DNA of 64,000 nucleotides, from contig NZ_KI912268.1 of the NCBI RefSeq assembly GCF_000242615.2, positions 2,386,439 through 2,450,438 of the forward strand, in the 5' to 3' direction. Shown here piece by piece: positions 1-9,001 of this stretch. How positions within the stretch are numbered: position 1 is the first letter of the stretch; the number at the start of each line of letters is the position of its first letter. Position numbers and translations under genes: made by a program. This stretch comes from Holophaga foetida DSM 6591 (GTDB taxonomy: Bacteria; Acidobacteriota; Holophagae; Holophagales; Holophagaceae). Below the pieces are notes generated by a model, which saw only the letters and a list, made by a program, of their open reading frames with translations, was not told the DNA's origin and did not search any database.

Positions 1-138
1 CCTGCCGGGACTGTCGGGCTCAGCAGTCAGCAATCCCTGGGCGACAGGGGACCTGGCGTCCCCAAAAGTGGATCAGCAGGCGCGATTTCCCCATAGCCCT
101 CGCCCAACTCCCCCGCCGCTCCGGGCTTGTTCAACACC
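1..138. other. No gene recognised (window edge)
   Basis: I see no reading frame with recognisable protein character and no RNA gene in this GC-rich stretch. It precedes the large inverted repeat and the truncated VF530-like tail, and it does not encode the missing VF530 N-terminus in any frame I read. Confidence 0.5.
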
Positions 139-203
139 GCATTTCATCGGTGGGGGCTCCGTCTACCTGAGGCAGCCTCGCCCACGCCCCACCGACGAAA
201 TGC
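139..203. repeat. Large imperfect inverted repeat (17-bp arms)
   Basis: The arms 139-155 (GCATTTCATCGGTGGGG) and 187-203 (CCCCACCGACGAAATGC) are reverse complements apart from one A/C mismatch and enclose a 31-nt loop. The right arm ends two bases before the first VF530-like codon, so the repeat sits at the breakpoint of that broken gene. It could be a REP-like or MITE-like insertion end, or a structured RNA. No T-run follows, so a simple intrinsic terminator is unlikely. Confidence 0.7.
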
Positions 204-204
204 T

Positions 205-309
205 CACTGCTTCAACCAGGATCCCAGCATCTCTTCCAGCCTGAAGTTCCTGCGCCGCACACCGTGGGCGCGCCAGAAGGTGGAGAACCTCTATCGGAGC
301 CTCTGCTGA
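205..309 (+). pseudogene. C-terminal remnant of a VF530 family (DUF2132) protein
   Basis: The frame encodes [15 protein letters not shown] followed by [19 protein letters not shown] and a stop. This matches the conserved C-terminal half of the small VF530/DUF2132 family (CF..(D/N)[20 protein letters not shown]), whose complete members are about 70-80 residues. The N-terminal half is absent. Upstream, the same frame stays open to a TTG at 127, but the intervening residues look non-native and coincide with the inverted repeat at 139-203. I read this as a gene decapitated by insertion or rearrangement. The family has no well-established function. Confidence 0.7.
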
Positions 310-315
310 AGGGTT

Positions 316-2235
316 TCAGCGCCGCGCCAGCTCCTTCGCAACAGCCATGGCCTTGGCCTGTTCCTCGGCGCTCCAGGCATTGGGAGCCCGCTTTTCGGCG
401 AGGGCCTGCTGGACGAGATTGGAGAAGGCTGGCCACTGCTCTGATTCAGAAAGCATCACACCCTGGAGGGCGAGGATCAGGCGCAAGCGCAATGACCATG
501 GATTCTTCTCATTCCACGCGGCTTGCAATTGGGCCATCAACTGTCGGCCAGCCTCGGCACCCAGGGGCTGCGGGGAGCGGCTCAGCGCTTCGGCCGCGAT
601 CACATGGATCTCCGCATTCTTCAGCTCGCTGGCCTTCCCGCAAAGGGCCAGGGCCGCCTCCGGAAGCTTCAGGTCGCGGATGGCCGAAGCCAGAGCGATC
701 TGAAGTTGAGGACTCTGACCCGAATGCAGCAGTTCCAGGAGCGGCTGCGGGATTTCGGGCGATCCGACCTGGCCCAGGGCTTCGAGGGCCTTCAGGGCGA
801 GCTCCTCACGCCCTCCCTTGTGCAGCAGGTCCAGCAGGTCCGGCACCAGACTCGCCAGCCGATGCATGCCGATGAAGCTGATGCCAAGCTGGATCTCCTC
901 CAGGGTGGCGGAGTGAAGCAGTTGCCGCCCCAGAGCTTCCGCCCCTGGAAGCCGTCCCAGGTAGCCCAAGGCCTTCAGGGCGGTATCGGTGATGGAATCA
1001 TGGCAGGCCTTGAGAAGGGCTGGGCGCAGGGACGCCTCGTTCCGCTCCCCCAGCGTTTCCACCGCGACAGCGCGCATGGCGCCCTCCGGATGGAGGACGA
1101 CCAGGTCCAGCAGCTCGCTCGCCTCCCCAGGCACCACCAAGGCGAAGGCCCGAACCAGTCCCTCCCGGCCCGTATTCTCCCTCACAGCCTTTTCCAGAAT
1201 GGGGATGGCCTTCTCCGCCGGATAGAAGCCTGACCGCACCATCTGGGCCAGCCCCTCGGCACCATTGTCCATGGCGAAGGCCAGGCGCCGGGCTCTCATA
1301 TGGATTTCCTCCGTGACCTCGGCGGGCAGCCTGGTCAACGGGGCGGAGTTGCTCTCCTGGGCGGCAGCGAGAACCCTCAACAGGAACGCCTCGACGACTC
1401 CGGACGCCTTCGCCTTCAGGGATTCCAGGATCTGCCCGGAATCCGATCCGCTGAGGCTCTGGAGCATCTGGAGCGCCTGGGGATCCCGCTGCTCAAGACG
1501 GGGAGCCAGTCGGGCCAGGGCCCCCTCGATCGCATCGCTGCGGGAGACGTTGCGGAAGGCGGGCAGCAGTTCCTTGAGATCGCGGTCCTCCAGCACCTCC
1601 TGGTGGTAATCCGCGAGGAAACTTGCCAGACACTCCGCGGCATCGGGGGAGGGGATCCTGGACACCAGCCGGATCGCGTGGCGGAAAACCAGCAGGTCGG
1701 GGTGCTGGATCGCCATCAGCAGGGATTCCAGGTGGGTTTCGTTGACCAGATCCTCCATGTGGCTCGCGGCTTCGTTGGCCAAGCGGGGGTTCGAACTCCC
1801 CTCCAGAAGACCCGCCAAATGGTGCTGGAAGGCCTGTTTGGGGTCCACTTCCGCCAGCACCTCGGCCACCGCCTGCTGGAATTCGGGAACCGGACGGACC
1901 CTGGAGAGCTCCATGAGAGCCTCTACGGCCTGGGCATTCCCGACGCGCCCCAGGGCACGAAGCCCCACCCAGAACATCTGCAGATCCGGTTCATGCCGGA
2001 GCATCCGGGAGAGGACGGGAGTCCAGTCGGACCAGGGGTAGTAGAAACTGGATTCGTAGACCAGCTGGCAGAAGGTCCGGCTGGCGGAGGCCTTCTTGAC
2101 GCGATCGGCGAGCTCTTCGACGGCCTCGGCACCGGCAGCATGGAGAACCCGAAAGAAGAGGAGCTGATGGCTGGAATCCGATTCATCCAGGTGGTCCAGG
2201 ACATTGCGGAAGGTATCCATGGAAGAGGAAGCCAT
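316..2235 (-). CDS. HEAT-repeat protein
   Basis: This 639-residue soluble protein consists almost entirely of paired amphipathic helices about 30-40 residues apart, with recurrent A-LG.(V/L)G, ALEALGQVGSPE and LLELL-type segments, as in HEAT/PBS-lyase-like solenoids. Such proteins are scaffolds, and no catalytic motif is visible. The ATG at 2235 is preferred over one at 2274 because AGGAGG lies 8 bases upstream of it and because it follows the stop of the PilZ gene (2240) almost directly. The two genes are therefore probably one operon, hinting at a role in c-di-GMP-responsive envelope or motility functions. That link is inference; the specific function is unknown. Confidence 0.75.
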   Translation of the reverse strand: MASSSMDTFRNVLDHLDESDSSHQLLFFRVLHAAGAEAVEELADRVKKASASRTFCQLVYESSFYYPWSDWTPVLSRMLRHEPDLQMFWVGLRALGRVGNAQAVEALMELSRVRPVPEFQQAVAEVLAEVDPKQAFQHHLAGLLEGSSNPRLANEAASHMEDLVNETHLESLLMAIQHPDLLVFRHAIRLVSRIPSPDAAECLASFLADYHQEVLEDRDLKELLPAFRNVSRSDAIEGALARLAPRLEQRDPQALQMLQSLSGSDSGQILESLKAKASGVVEAFLLRVLAAAQESNSAPLTRLPAEVTEEIHMRARRLAFAMDNGAEGLAQMVRSGFYPAEKAIPILEKAVRENTGREGLVRAFALVVPGEASELLDLVVLHPEGAMRAVAVETLGERNEASLRPALLKACHDSITDTALKALGYLGRLPGAEALGRQLLHSATLEEIQLGISFIGMHRLASLVPDLLDLLHKGGREELALKALEALGQVGSPEIPQPLLELLHSGQSPQLQIALASAIRDLKLPEAALALCGKASELKNAEIHVIAAEALSRSPQPLGAEAGRQLMAQLQAAWNEKNPWSLRLRLILALQGVMLSESEQWPAFSNLVQQALAEKRAPNAWSAEEQAKAMAVAKELARR

Positions 2236-2239
2236 CGCC

Positions 2240-2617
2240 TCAGACCTCCTGACTGACGAGATGGGCCTCCACATGGGCCTGTATCAATTCCTGGACAAGA
2301 GGGGTGATGAGAAGGAAGTCGACACCCGCCAGGATGTAGCCGCTGGTCTTGCCAGGCACCTTGCCCAGGAGGCGCACCACCGTGGCCTGAAGGGGAACAA
2401 AAGGCAACTCCGGATGGTTGAGATACAAGTCCTTGAGGATCGATCCCATTTCAATGTTCAGGGCCTCTTCCATGGGTATTTCCAGGGCACAGCCGGTGCC
2501 GCTGATATTGGTGAGCCGGACCTGTCTGCTCTCATGACCCTCGTGCCGGAAGGAAACCCCATAGGGCCCACCGGAGGTACTCAAACGTGGTGCTCTTCTG
2601 CGTTCTGACCCATTCAC
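2240..2617 (-). CDS. PilZ domain protein (c-di-GMP receptor)
   Basis: A 125-residue single-domain protein. The N-terminal ERRRAPRL provides the PilZ arginine motif (RxxxR-type), and NISGTGC about 30 residues later matches the second motif (D/N)xSxxG, so c-di-GMP binding is plausible. The remainder (LQATVVRLLG, YILAGVDFL) fits the PilZ beta-barrel. It is followed within a few bases by the HEAT-repeat protein gene, with which it is probably cotranscribed. The downstream target cannot be told from sequence. Confidence 0.85.
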   Translation of the reverse strand: MNGSERRRAPRLSTSGGPYGVSFRHEGHESRQVRLTNISGTGCALEIPMEEALNIEMGSILKDLYLNHPELPFVPLQATVVRLLGKVPGKTSGYILAGVDFLLITPLVQELIQAHVEAHLVSQEV

Positions 2618-2794
2618 GATCCACTCACCCCCACCTCATAACGGCGGGAAAGCCCTCCACCTTGAGCAATCACGCAGGGGTGTAACCACAGGATTACAGC
2701 GGAGAGGCTACTATGACTCCAGCCAAGGCCATGAAGTTGTCCCAGTTTTTCAATCCGGCCTGGGGCACATCCCGCACACCAATCAGGATTCCAA
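2618..2794. other. Divergent intergenic region
   Basis: About 177 bases separate the PilZ gene (minus strand) from the sulfotransferase gene (plus strand), so promoters for both must lie here. I could not pick a convincing -35/-10 pair and saw no known riboswitch fold. Confidence 0.4.
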
Positions 2795-3979
2795 ATGCCC
2801 TTGAGCCCACGACCCATATTCATCCATGCGCTTTTCCGCTCCGGGAGCACCTTCCTGTTCAATGCCTTTCGCCGTTCCCCGGCGGGCTACTGGTGCTACC
2901 AGGAGCCGTTGCACGAGGCTCTGACCTGCGTGAACGACTGCCCGGACAGGCTGCTCGCCTATGGCAACGAGTCGCTCTCGGCATTACGCCATCCAGCCCT
3001 TGCTAAACCCTACTTCTTCGAGTTCCACGAGATCAAGGAGAGCCTGGCGGGCCATTTCAGCGAAAATTTCAGCTACAACAAGTTTTTCCTCGATCCGACA
3101 GGCAAGTTCCCGGATGACCTGAGGAATTACCTGCTTCGCCTGATCGAATGTGCGAAAGGACGGCCCGTTCTGCAATTCTGCCGATCGGGCGGCAGAGCGC
3201 AGGCCTTGGGACGTCAGTTCGACGCCACCCACATCCACCTCTGGCGCAATCCCCGCGATCAGTGGTGGTCCTATAAGGCCGGCCCCTATTTCGACGCGAC
3301 CACCCGCCAGATCCTGTCATCCGATGGGCTTCCCCCTGTAATTCAGCAGATCCGGGATGAGGCAGGCATCCATGCCCTCAAAGGGGACAATCTGTCACTT
3401 CGCTTCGCCGACGCGTACAGCACCCCTTTGAAGTCAGCAGAGAGCTACCGGTCCTTTTACGCCTGCTGGCTCTATGCATTCCTGCACTGTGAAGAGGCAT
3501 CGGATGTATCAATCAACATCGACCAGTTGACAGAATCCGTCACCTATCGGGAAGCCGTCCTGCGCCAACTCGAGGACGCAGGGGTCCCAGGCCTGGACTT
3601 TTCGGATTGCGCCATCCCCAAATCCAATTTTTCACAGACCGAATCAAAGTTCTATGAGGCCATCGAGGCGCAGATCACAGAGACCTTCGCCCGGACCCTT
3701 CCCGACCATGAGGGCCTCGCACGGGCTCGAGATGCACAGAAGCTGTCGGAGGGCACTCTTGCACCATCAGCCCCGCAATTGATCGAACAGGCTTCCAGGG
3801 CAAGGATGCTGGCGATGGATTACGCGAGCAATTGGGCAGCAGCATTGGGTGACTCGGGCACTCAGGCCCTTGCCCCCTTCCTGGGATCCAGATGGTTCAG
3901 GATGGCTTATCGCATAAAAAATGCCACTAGCTCACTGAATATCATTGAACGGAAACTGAGGCATTTCATCAGAAAATAG
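2795..3979 (+). CDS. Sulfotransferase family protein (394 aa)
   Basis: The protein is likely to transfer sulfate from PAPS to a carbohydrate or other hydroxyl acceptor. The N-terminus carries the 5'-phosphosulfate-binding P-loop (HALFRSGSTFLFN, residues about 11-23), and LWRNPRDQWWSY (about residues 149-160) matches the 3'-phosphate-binding R-N-P-x-D motif. The rest is a helical acceptor-binding region with no membrane segment. ATG 2795 has AGGA upstream. A second sulfotransferase follows at 4001, and the PAPS-synthesising cysD/cysNC genes converge on the pair, so donor synthesis and use are clustered. The acceptor is unknown. Confidence 0.8.
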   Translation: MPLSPRPIFIHALFRSGSTFLFNAFRRSPAGYWCYQEPLHEALTCVNDCPDRLLAYGNESLSALRHPALAKPYFFEFHEIKESLAGHFSENFSYNKFFLDPTGKFPDDLRNYLLRLIECAKGRPVLQFCRSGGRAQALGRQFDATHIHLWRNPRDQWWSYKAGPYFDATTRQILSSDGLPPVIQQIRDEAGIHALKGDNLSLRFADAYSTPLKSAESYRSFYACWLYAFLHCEEASDVSINIDQLTESVTYREAVLRQLEDAGVPGLDFSDCAIPKSNFSQTESKFYEAIEAQITETFARTLPDHEGLARARDAQKLSEGTLAPSAPQLIEQASRARMLAMDYASNWAAALGDSGTQALAPFLGSRWFRMAYRIKNATSSLNIIERKLRHFIRK

Positions 3980-4000
3980 CCACAAATACTCGGAACAAGG

Positions 4001-4615
4001 TTGATTTTTATGATCATATCCCACAAACATAAATTCATCTTTATAAAGACACTAAAAACAGCAGGAACCAGCCTGGAAATATTCCTATCCCAGCACTGTG
4101 GAAGGCGTGATGTCGTCACCCCGATACACCCCCACGTAGAGCCCCATCGCGCCCGCAATCACAATGGTTTTTTCAATCACATCCCAGCATCAGCGGTAAA
4201 GAAGCAACTGCCCCTTGAGGTTTGGAACCACTATTTCAAATTCTGTATCGAGCGCAACCCATGGGACAAAACCCTATCGCACTATTGGATGGAAAGATTC
4301 CGAGCCACGGGGGAACTCTCCTTTGATTCCTACCTGTCCAAAGGGGAGTTCCCAATGAACCACCCCTTGTATACCGACCCGAAAACTTCAGAGGTTATGG
4401 TGGACCGGATCGTCAGATACGAAAATCTGATGGATGAACTCGGTGAAATCTTTCTGCATCTTGGCATTCCATTCAATGGATCCTTGAATGCCAACGCCAA
4501 AGGAGATTACAGACTCGACCGGAGGCACTATCGGGAAGTCTACACACCTGAACAACGGAAGATCATTGAGAATGCCTTCACCAGCGAAATAAGCACCCAC
4601 GGCTACCAGTTCTGA
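4001..4615 (+). CDS. Sulfotransferase family 2-like protein (204 aa)
   Basis: A compact protein starting with FIFIKTLKTAGTSLE, the K-x-A-G-T-S P-loop variant of carbohydrate sulfotransferase family 2. CIERNPWDKTLSHYW about 65 residues later is the ERNPWDK 3'-phosphate motif, and IVRYENLMDEL and the C-terminal DYRLDRRHY region are also typical. It lies 21 bases after the previous sulfotransferase on the same strand and ends 8 bases before the convergent cysNC stop. Its 5' part is visibly more AT-rich than its neighbours, suggesting lateral acquisition. An alternative start is ATG 4010. Substrate unknown. Confidence 0.8.
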   Translation: MIFMIISHKHKFIFIKTLKTAGTSLEIFLSQHCGRRDVVTPIHPHVEPHRARNHNGFFNHIPASAVKKQLPLEVWNHYFKFCIERNPWDKTLSHYWMERFRATGELSFDSYLSKGEFPMNHPLYTDPKTSEVMVDRIVRYENLMDELGEIFLHLGIPFNGSLNANAKGDYRLDRRHYREVYTPEQRKIIENAFTSEISTHGYQF

Positions 4616-4622
4616 TCAGGGC

Positions 4623-6506
4623 TCAGATCTTCAGGCCGCAGCACCGGAGATAGGCCTCCAGTTGCGCCAGGAGGGCCTCAGGGGTCACATTGTCGGTTTC
4701 AAGCCTCAATTCCGGGCTACCGGGCTGCTCATAGGGCGCCGAAATGCCTGTGAACTGCGGGATCTCTCCCCGGAGAGCCTTGGCGTACAGTCCATTGGGA
4801 TCGCGCCGGGTGCAGGTCTCCACGCTGGCATCGACGTGGACCTCATGGAAGCGGCCCTGGGGGATGAGTCCCCGCACGGTGTCCCTGTCCTCGGCGTAGG
4901 GCGAGATGAAGGTGCAGAGGACGATGTGCCCAGCCTCGAAGAAAAGGCGGGCCACCTCGCCCACCCGCCGGATGTTCTCGCTGCGGTCCTCCGGCGAAAA
5001 GCCCAGGTCCCGGCAGAGGCCGTGGCGAACCTGATCCCCGTCCAGGAGCATGGTGCGCTGCCCGCGTTCGAAGAGGCGCCGCTCCAGAGCCCGGGCCAGG
5101 GTGGACTTGCCCGAGCCCGAAAGCCCGGTGAACCAGAGCACCTGGCCAGGATGACCGGCCTGGCGCTCCCGCGCGCCCCTCGGGATGTTCCAGGGACTCC
5201 AGACGGTGTTGGGAGAGGCCTCCGGAAGGGCTGCGGGCTCAAGGCTCTCCAGGGTTCCCGCGGTGCCGAGGATCAGCCCTGCAGCGGCGGTACAGTGGGT
5301 CATGGCATCCACCAGGATGAAGCTGCCGGTGGCCCGGTTGGCCTTGAAGGGATCACAGGCCAGGGGGGAGGCGAGCTCGACCTCCACTTTACCGATGCCA
5401 TTGAGGTCGAGGGTCTCGGCCGGGGTGCGTCGCAGGGTATCCACGTCGATGGCGTGATAGACCCGGGTCACCACGGCCTTCACATTCCGCGTCCCGTGCC
5501 GCAGCAGGTAGGCGCAACCCGTTTCCAGCGGAGCCTCGCCCATCCAGCTGAGCACCGCCTCGAAACGCTTGGTCTGCAAGGGCAGGTTGTGGGGACGCAC
5601 CAGCATGTCACCCCGGCTCACATCCACATTGTCCTCCAGAGTCAGGACGACGGACTGTCCAGCAATGCCCTCCTCCAGGCTCTTTTCCGCCAGGAGGACC
5701 TCCTTGATCCGGCTCTCCACCCGGCTGGGCAGGACCAGCACCGGCTCCCCTGGACGGATGGCCCCGGAGGCGATGCGGCCCGCGTAGCCCCGGAAGTCCT
5801 GGTTGGGGCGCAGCACGGACTGCACCGGAAAGCGGAAGTCCACCAGGTTCCGCGTATGGGTCGTGGGCAGGGCCTCCAGGTGCTGGAGCAGGCTCGGCCC
5901 ACCGTACCAGGGCATGGCCGCACTCCGCATCACCACGTTGTCCCCCCGGAGGGCGGAGACAGGGATGAAGGTGATATCCGGCAGGTCGAGACGTTCCACG
6001 AAGGCCCGGTACTCGGCCACCAGACGCTCGAAGACCTCGCGACTGAAGCCCACCTGGTCCATCTTGTTGATCACCACCACCATCCGGGGCACCCGCAGGA
6101 GCGACACCAGGAAGGCGTGGCGACGGGACTGGGTGAGGATTCCGTTGCGGGCGTCGATGAGCAGGATGGCGCAGTCGGCTGAGGAAGCGCCGGTGACCAT
6201 GTTGCGCGTGTACTGCACATGGCCGGGGCAGTCCGCGAGGATGTACTTCCGGGTGGGCGTCTCGAAGTAGCGGTAGGCCACGTCGATGGTGATTCCCTGC
6301 TCGCGCTCGGCGGAGAGGCCGTCCAGCAGCAGGGCGAGGTCCACCTCCTGCTGTCCCCTGCGCTCGGAGGTGCGCTTCACCGCCTCAAGCTGATCCTCGA
6401 AGATGCTGCGGGTTTCGTAGAGCATGCGCCCGATGAGGGTGGACTTCCCGTCGTCCACGCTGCCGGAGGTGACGACCCTGAGGATGGATTTCTCCTGGGT
6501 TTCCAT
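4623..6506 (-). CDS. cysNC: Bifunctional sulfate adenylyltransferase subunit 1 / adenylylsulfate kinase
   Basis: With CysD it makes adenosine 5'-phosphosulfate (APS) from sulfate and ATP, driven by GTP hydrolysis. Its C-terminal kinase then phosphorylates APS to PAPS. Residues about 1-430 form an EF-Tu-like GTPase (GSVDDGKST, DCPGH, VVINKMD). Residues about 450-627 form an APS kinase with Walker A GLSGSGKSTLA, LDGDQVRHGLCRDLGFS and FISPYAEDRD. At 627 residues it matches the usual CysNC/NodQ length. The start ATG overlaps the cysD stop (TGATG). No PAPS reductase is visible in the window, while two PAPS-using sulfotransferases lie immediately beyond the 3' end. Confidence 0.95.
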   Translation of the reverse strand: METQEKSILRVVTSGSVDDGKSTLIGRMLYETRSIFEDQLEAVKRTSERRGQQEVDLALLLDGLSAEREQGITIDVAYRYFETPTRKYILADCPGHVQYTRNMVTGASSADCAILLIDARNGILTQSRRHAFLVSLLRVPRMVVVINKMDQVGFSREVFERLVAEYRAFVERLDLPDITFIPVSALRGDNVVMRSAAMPWYGGPSLLQHLEALPTTHTRNLVDFRFPVQSVLRPNQDFRGYAGRIASGAIRPGEPVLVLPSRVESRIKEVLLAEKSLEEGIAGQSVVLTLEDNVDVSRGDMLVRPHNLPLQTKRFEAVLSWMGEAPLETGCAYLLRHGTRNVKAVVTRVYHAIDVDTLRRTPAETLDLNGIGKVEVELASPLACDPFKANRATGSFILVDAMTHCTAAAGLILGTAGTLESLEPAALPEASPNTVWSPWNIPRGARERQAGHPGQVLWFTGLSGSGKSTLARALERRLFERGQRTMLLDGDQVRHGLCRDLGFSPEDRSENIRRVGEVARLFFEAGHIVLCTFISPYAEDRDTVRGLIPQGRFHEVHVDASVETCTRRDPNGLYAKALRGEIPQFTGISAPYEQPGSPELRLETDNVTPEALLAQLEAYLRCCGLKI

Positions 6507-7405
6507 CAGAAGTAGCCCTCCCGCTTCTTTTGCTCCATGGAGGCATCCCCCGTCAGGTCGATGACCCGGTTCTCCCGCTCGGACTTCCGGGCCACGGCCA
6601 CTTCCTCCAGGATCCCGTCCAGGGTGGTGGCGTCCGACGCCACCGCACCGGTGCAGGGCATGCAGCCCAGGCTCCTGAAGCGGCAGCGCAGCTCCTCCAC
6701 CTCACCCTCGGCGACCACACCCAGCCCCACCGGGATCAGGATGTTACCCCGGCGCACCACCTTGCGAACCTGGGCAAAGTAGATGGGCACCACGGGGATC
6801 GACTCCTGGCGGATGTACTGCCAGACGTCCAACTCGGTCCAGTTGGAGAGCGGGAACACCCGCAGGCTCTCGCCCTCCTTGATCCCGGTGTTGTAGAGAT
6901 CCCACAGCTCGGGCCGCTGGTTCTTGGGGTCCCACTGCCCGTGGCGATCCCTCAGAGAGAAGATGCGTTCCTTGGCCCGAGACTTCTCCTCCTCCCGGCG
7001 GGCCCCCCCGATGGCGACATCGAAGCCGTGCTTTTCCAAGGCCTCCAGCAGGGCGGCGGTCTTGAGCAGGCTGCAGCAGCGATCGACCCCATGGGATACG
7101 GGATGGCATCCCTGGGCGATCCAGGGCTCGTTGCCCTCCACGATCACCCTCAGGAGGGGATCCTTTGCCACCTCCTCGCGGAAGGCGTACATCTCCGGAA
7201 ACTTGTACCCCGTATCCACGTGCATCAGCGGGAAGGGCACGGGCCCGGGATGGAAGGCCTTCTTCGCCAGGTGAAGGATCACGCTGGAATCCTTGCCGAC
7301 GCTGTAGAGCATCACCGGGTTCCGGGCCGTGGCCGCCACTTCCCTCAGGATATGGATGGCTTCAGCTTCAAGTTGCTGCAGACAGGTCATCTGGAATCGG
7401 GTCAT
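6506..7405 (-). CDS. cysD: Sulfate adenylyltransferase subunit 2
   Basis: This is the catalytic ATP-pyrophosphatase-type subunit that adenylylates sulfate. The PP-loop [17 protein letters not shown] is near residue 35, followed by [12 protein letters not shown] and the conserved [18 protein letters not shown]. The C-terminal segment ends EKKREGYF-like, as in CysD/NodP. At 299 residues it is full length. It begins 7 bases after the pstB stop and overlaps cysNC by one base, so it belongs to the pst-cys operon. Confidence 0.95.
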   Translation of the reverse strand: MTRFQMTCLQQLEAEAIHILREVAATARNPVMLYSVGKDSSVILHLAKKAFHPGPVPFPLMHVDTGYKFPEMYAFREEVAKDPLLRVIVEGNEPWIAQGCHPVSHGVDRCCSLLKTAALLEALEKHGFDVAIGGARREEEKSRAKERIFSLRDRHGQWDPKNQRPELWDLYNTGIKEGESLRVFPLSNWTELDVWQYIRQESIPVVPIYFAQVRKVVRRGNILIPVGLGVVAEGEVEELRCRFRSLGCMPCTGAVASDATTLDGILEEVAVARKSERENRVIDLTGDASMEQKKREGYF

Positions 7406-7412
7406 GGCACGC

Positions 7413-8174
7413 TCAGCTTATCTCCCCATGGAGGTACGCCTGGGTGCGCGGGTCCACGGGGGCATTGAAGAAGGTCTCAGCGGGACCGTGCTCCACCAAG
7501 TGCCCGTCGTAGAGGAAGATCACGTAGTCCGCAAGACGCCGGGCCTGGCGCAGGATGTGAGTCACGAGCAGCACGGTGTAGTCCTGCCTGAGGGCCCGGA
7601 ACTGGGCCTCCACGATGCGCACGGAAAGCGGGTCCAGGGCGCTGGTGGGCTCGTCCGCCAGGATGACCTCCGGCTCCACCGCCAGGGCCCGGGCCAGGGA
7701 CAGCCGCTGCTGCTGGCCGATCGAAAGGCCCTTGGCGGGGGCATCCAGGCGGTGCTTCACCTCCTCCCAGAGCCCAGCCCGCCGGAGGTGCCGTTCCACG
7801 GTCCCGGAAGTGGCGGCACGGTCGGCCACCGTGGGCAGTTCGTGGAGTCTGGCCCCGAAGGCCACGTTGTCATGGATCGACATGGGCAGGGGGAAAGGAC
7901 GCTGGGCCACGAAACCGACCTTCTTCCGCAAAGCGAGCAGGTCGGAGCCTGGGGCATAGATGTCCTCGCCATCGATGAGGACGCTCCCGCGCACGGTCAC
8001 ATCCTCATGAAGATCCAGCAGGCGGTTGAGGCTCTTGAGGAGGGTGGTCTTCCCGCAGCCTGAGGGCCCCAGGATCGCCACAATGCCACCATCCGGGATC
8101 TCAAGGTCAAGCCCTTCGATCACGGTGTGGGAGCCATAGGCCACATGGAGGTTCTTGATGTGGATGTGAGTCAT
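7413..8174 (-). CDS. pstB: Phosphate-type ABC transporter ATP-binding protein
   Basis: A 253-residue ATPase that should power uptake by the PstC/PstA channel. It has Walker [18 protein letters not shown], a Q-loop ([15 protein letters not shown]), a signature [16 protein letters not shown], Walker [14 protein letters not shown] and an H-loop [11 protein letters not shown]. The signature is LSIGQQQ rather than the LSGGQQQ of typical PstB. The ATG overlaps the pstA stop (ATGA), and cysD begins 7 bases downstream, so transport and sulfate activation are coupled. The transported oxyanion (phosphate versus sulfate or other) is not proven by sequence. Confidence 0.88.
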   Translation of the reverse strand: MTHIHIKNLHVAYGSHTVIEGLDLEIPDGGIVAILGPSGCGKTTLLKSLNRLLDLHEDVTVRGSVLIDGEDIYAPGSDLLALRKKVGFVAQRPFPLPMSIHDNVAFGARLHELPTVADRAATSGTVERHLRRAGLWEEVKHRLDAPAKGLSIGQQQRLSLARALAVEPEVILADEPTSALDPLSVRIVEAQFRALRQDYTVLLVTHILRQARRLADYVIFLYDGHLVEHGPAETFFNAPVDPRTQAYLHGEIS

Positions 8175-9001
8175 AGGCGGTGTCGGCTGGCGCGCCGGGC
8201 AAGGGCGCGGGAGATGAGGGTCACCCCCAGCACCAGGATGAGGAGAAGAAGGGCGGCGGCGTGGGCGCGGGACTGGACCGTGGGATCGGGCGTGGCGAGC
8301 TGGTAGAAGACCTCAAGGGGCAGGGAAGCCACGGGATCCATGAGGCTGCCGGGGAGACGATCGGTATAGCCTGCGGTAAAGAGGATGGAGGCGGCATCGC
8401 CGATGCCACGGCCAAAGGCCAGCAGGAAGGCCGTCACCAGCCCCGGCAGAGCCTGGCGCAGCGCAACCTTGAGGGTGATCTCCCCCCGGGTTGCCCCGAG
8501 GGCCGTGGCCTGTTCCCACAGCTCAGGCGGCAGCGAGCGGAAGGCCTCGGTCATGGCGCGGGTCATCACGGGCACCATCACCAGGGCCAGGGTGAGGATC
8601 CCAGCGAGGAGCGAGGTGCGCACCCCCATCCACACCATCAGGAGGAAGGCGAAGGCGCCGTAGACAATGCTGGGGGTGCCCCAGAGCAGATCCAGGACCA
8701 GGGCCGCGGCTTCGGCGATGCGAGGGGGGGCGTAAGCCCGCTGGAGAGCCACCGCAGCTGGGAGTGCCAAGAGCAGCGCCAGAACCGACGCACCTGCCCC
8801 CAGACAGAGGGAACCCACCAGGGCATGGGCGATTCCCCCACCCTGGCCGTCCGCCAGCAGCATGGAGGGCCTCAGGTGGGGCAGTCCGCGCATCACCACA
8901 GAGAGGAGAAGCCCGGCAAAGGCGATGCCGAGAATGCCCAGGGCTCCTCCCATGGCCCAACGGGCTAGGCGGTCCATGCGGCACCTGCGGGTCCGGCTCA
9001 T
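8171..9001 (-). CDS. pstA: Phosphate-type ABC transporter permease PstA
   Basis: A 276-residue inner-membrane permease with six hydrophobic segments and the cytoplasmic coupling motif LPPELWEQATALGATRGE (EAA loop), as in PstA. The frame stays open far upstream, but the start ATG 9001 (MSRTRRCRMD) is chosen because it overlaps the pstC stop as ATGA and leaves a normal PstA length. It is followed by pstB with another ATGA overlap. Confidence 0.88.
   Translation of the reverse strand: MSRTRRCRMDRLARWAMGGALGILGIAFAGLLLSVVMRGLPHLRPSMLLADGQGGGIAHALVGSLCLGAGASVLALLLALPAAVALQRAYAPPRIAEAAALVLDLLWGTPSIVYGAFAFLLMVWMGVRTSLLAGILTLALVMVPVMTRAMTEAFRSLPPELWEQATALGATRGEITLKVALRQALPGLVTAFLLAFGRGIGDAASILFTAGYTDRLPGSLMDPVASLPLEVFYQLATPDPTVQSRAHAAALLLLILVLGVTLISRALARRASRHRL

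Noticed and set aside
2614..2862. 82-codon open frame upstream of the PilZ gene
   Set aside because: It overlaps the divergent promoter region and the start of the sulfotransferase gene, has no ribosome-binding site, and has no recognisable protein features.
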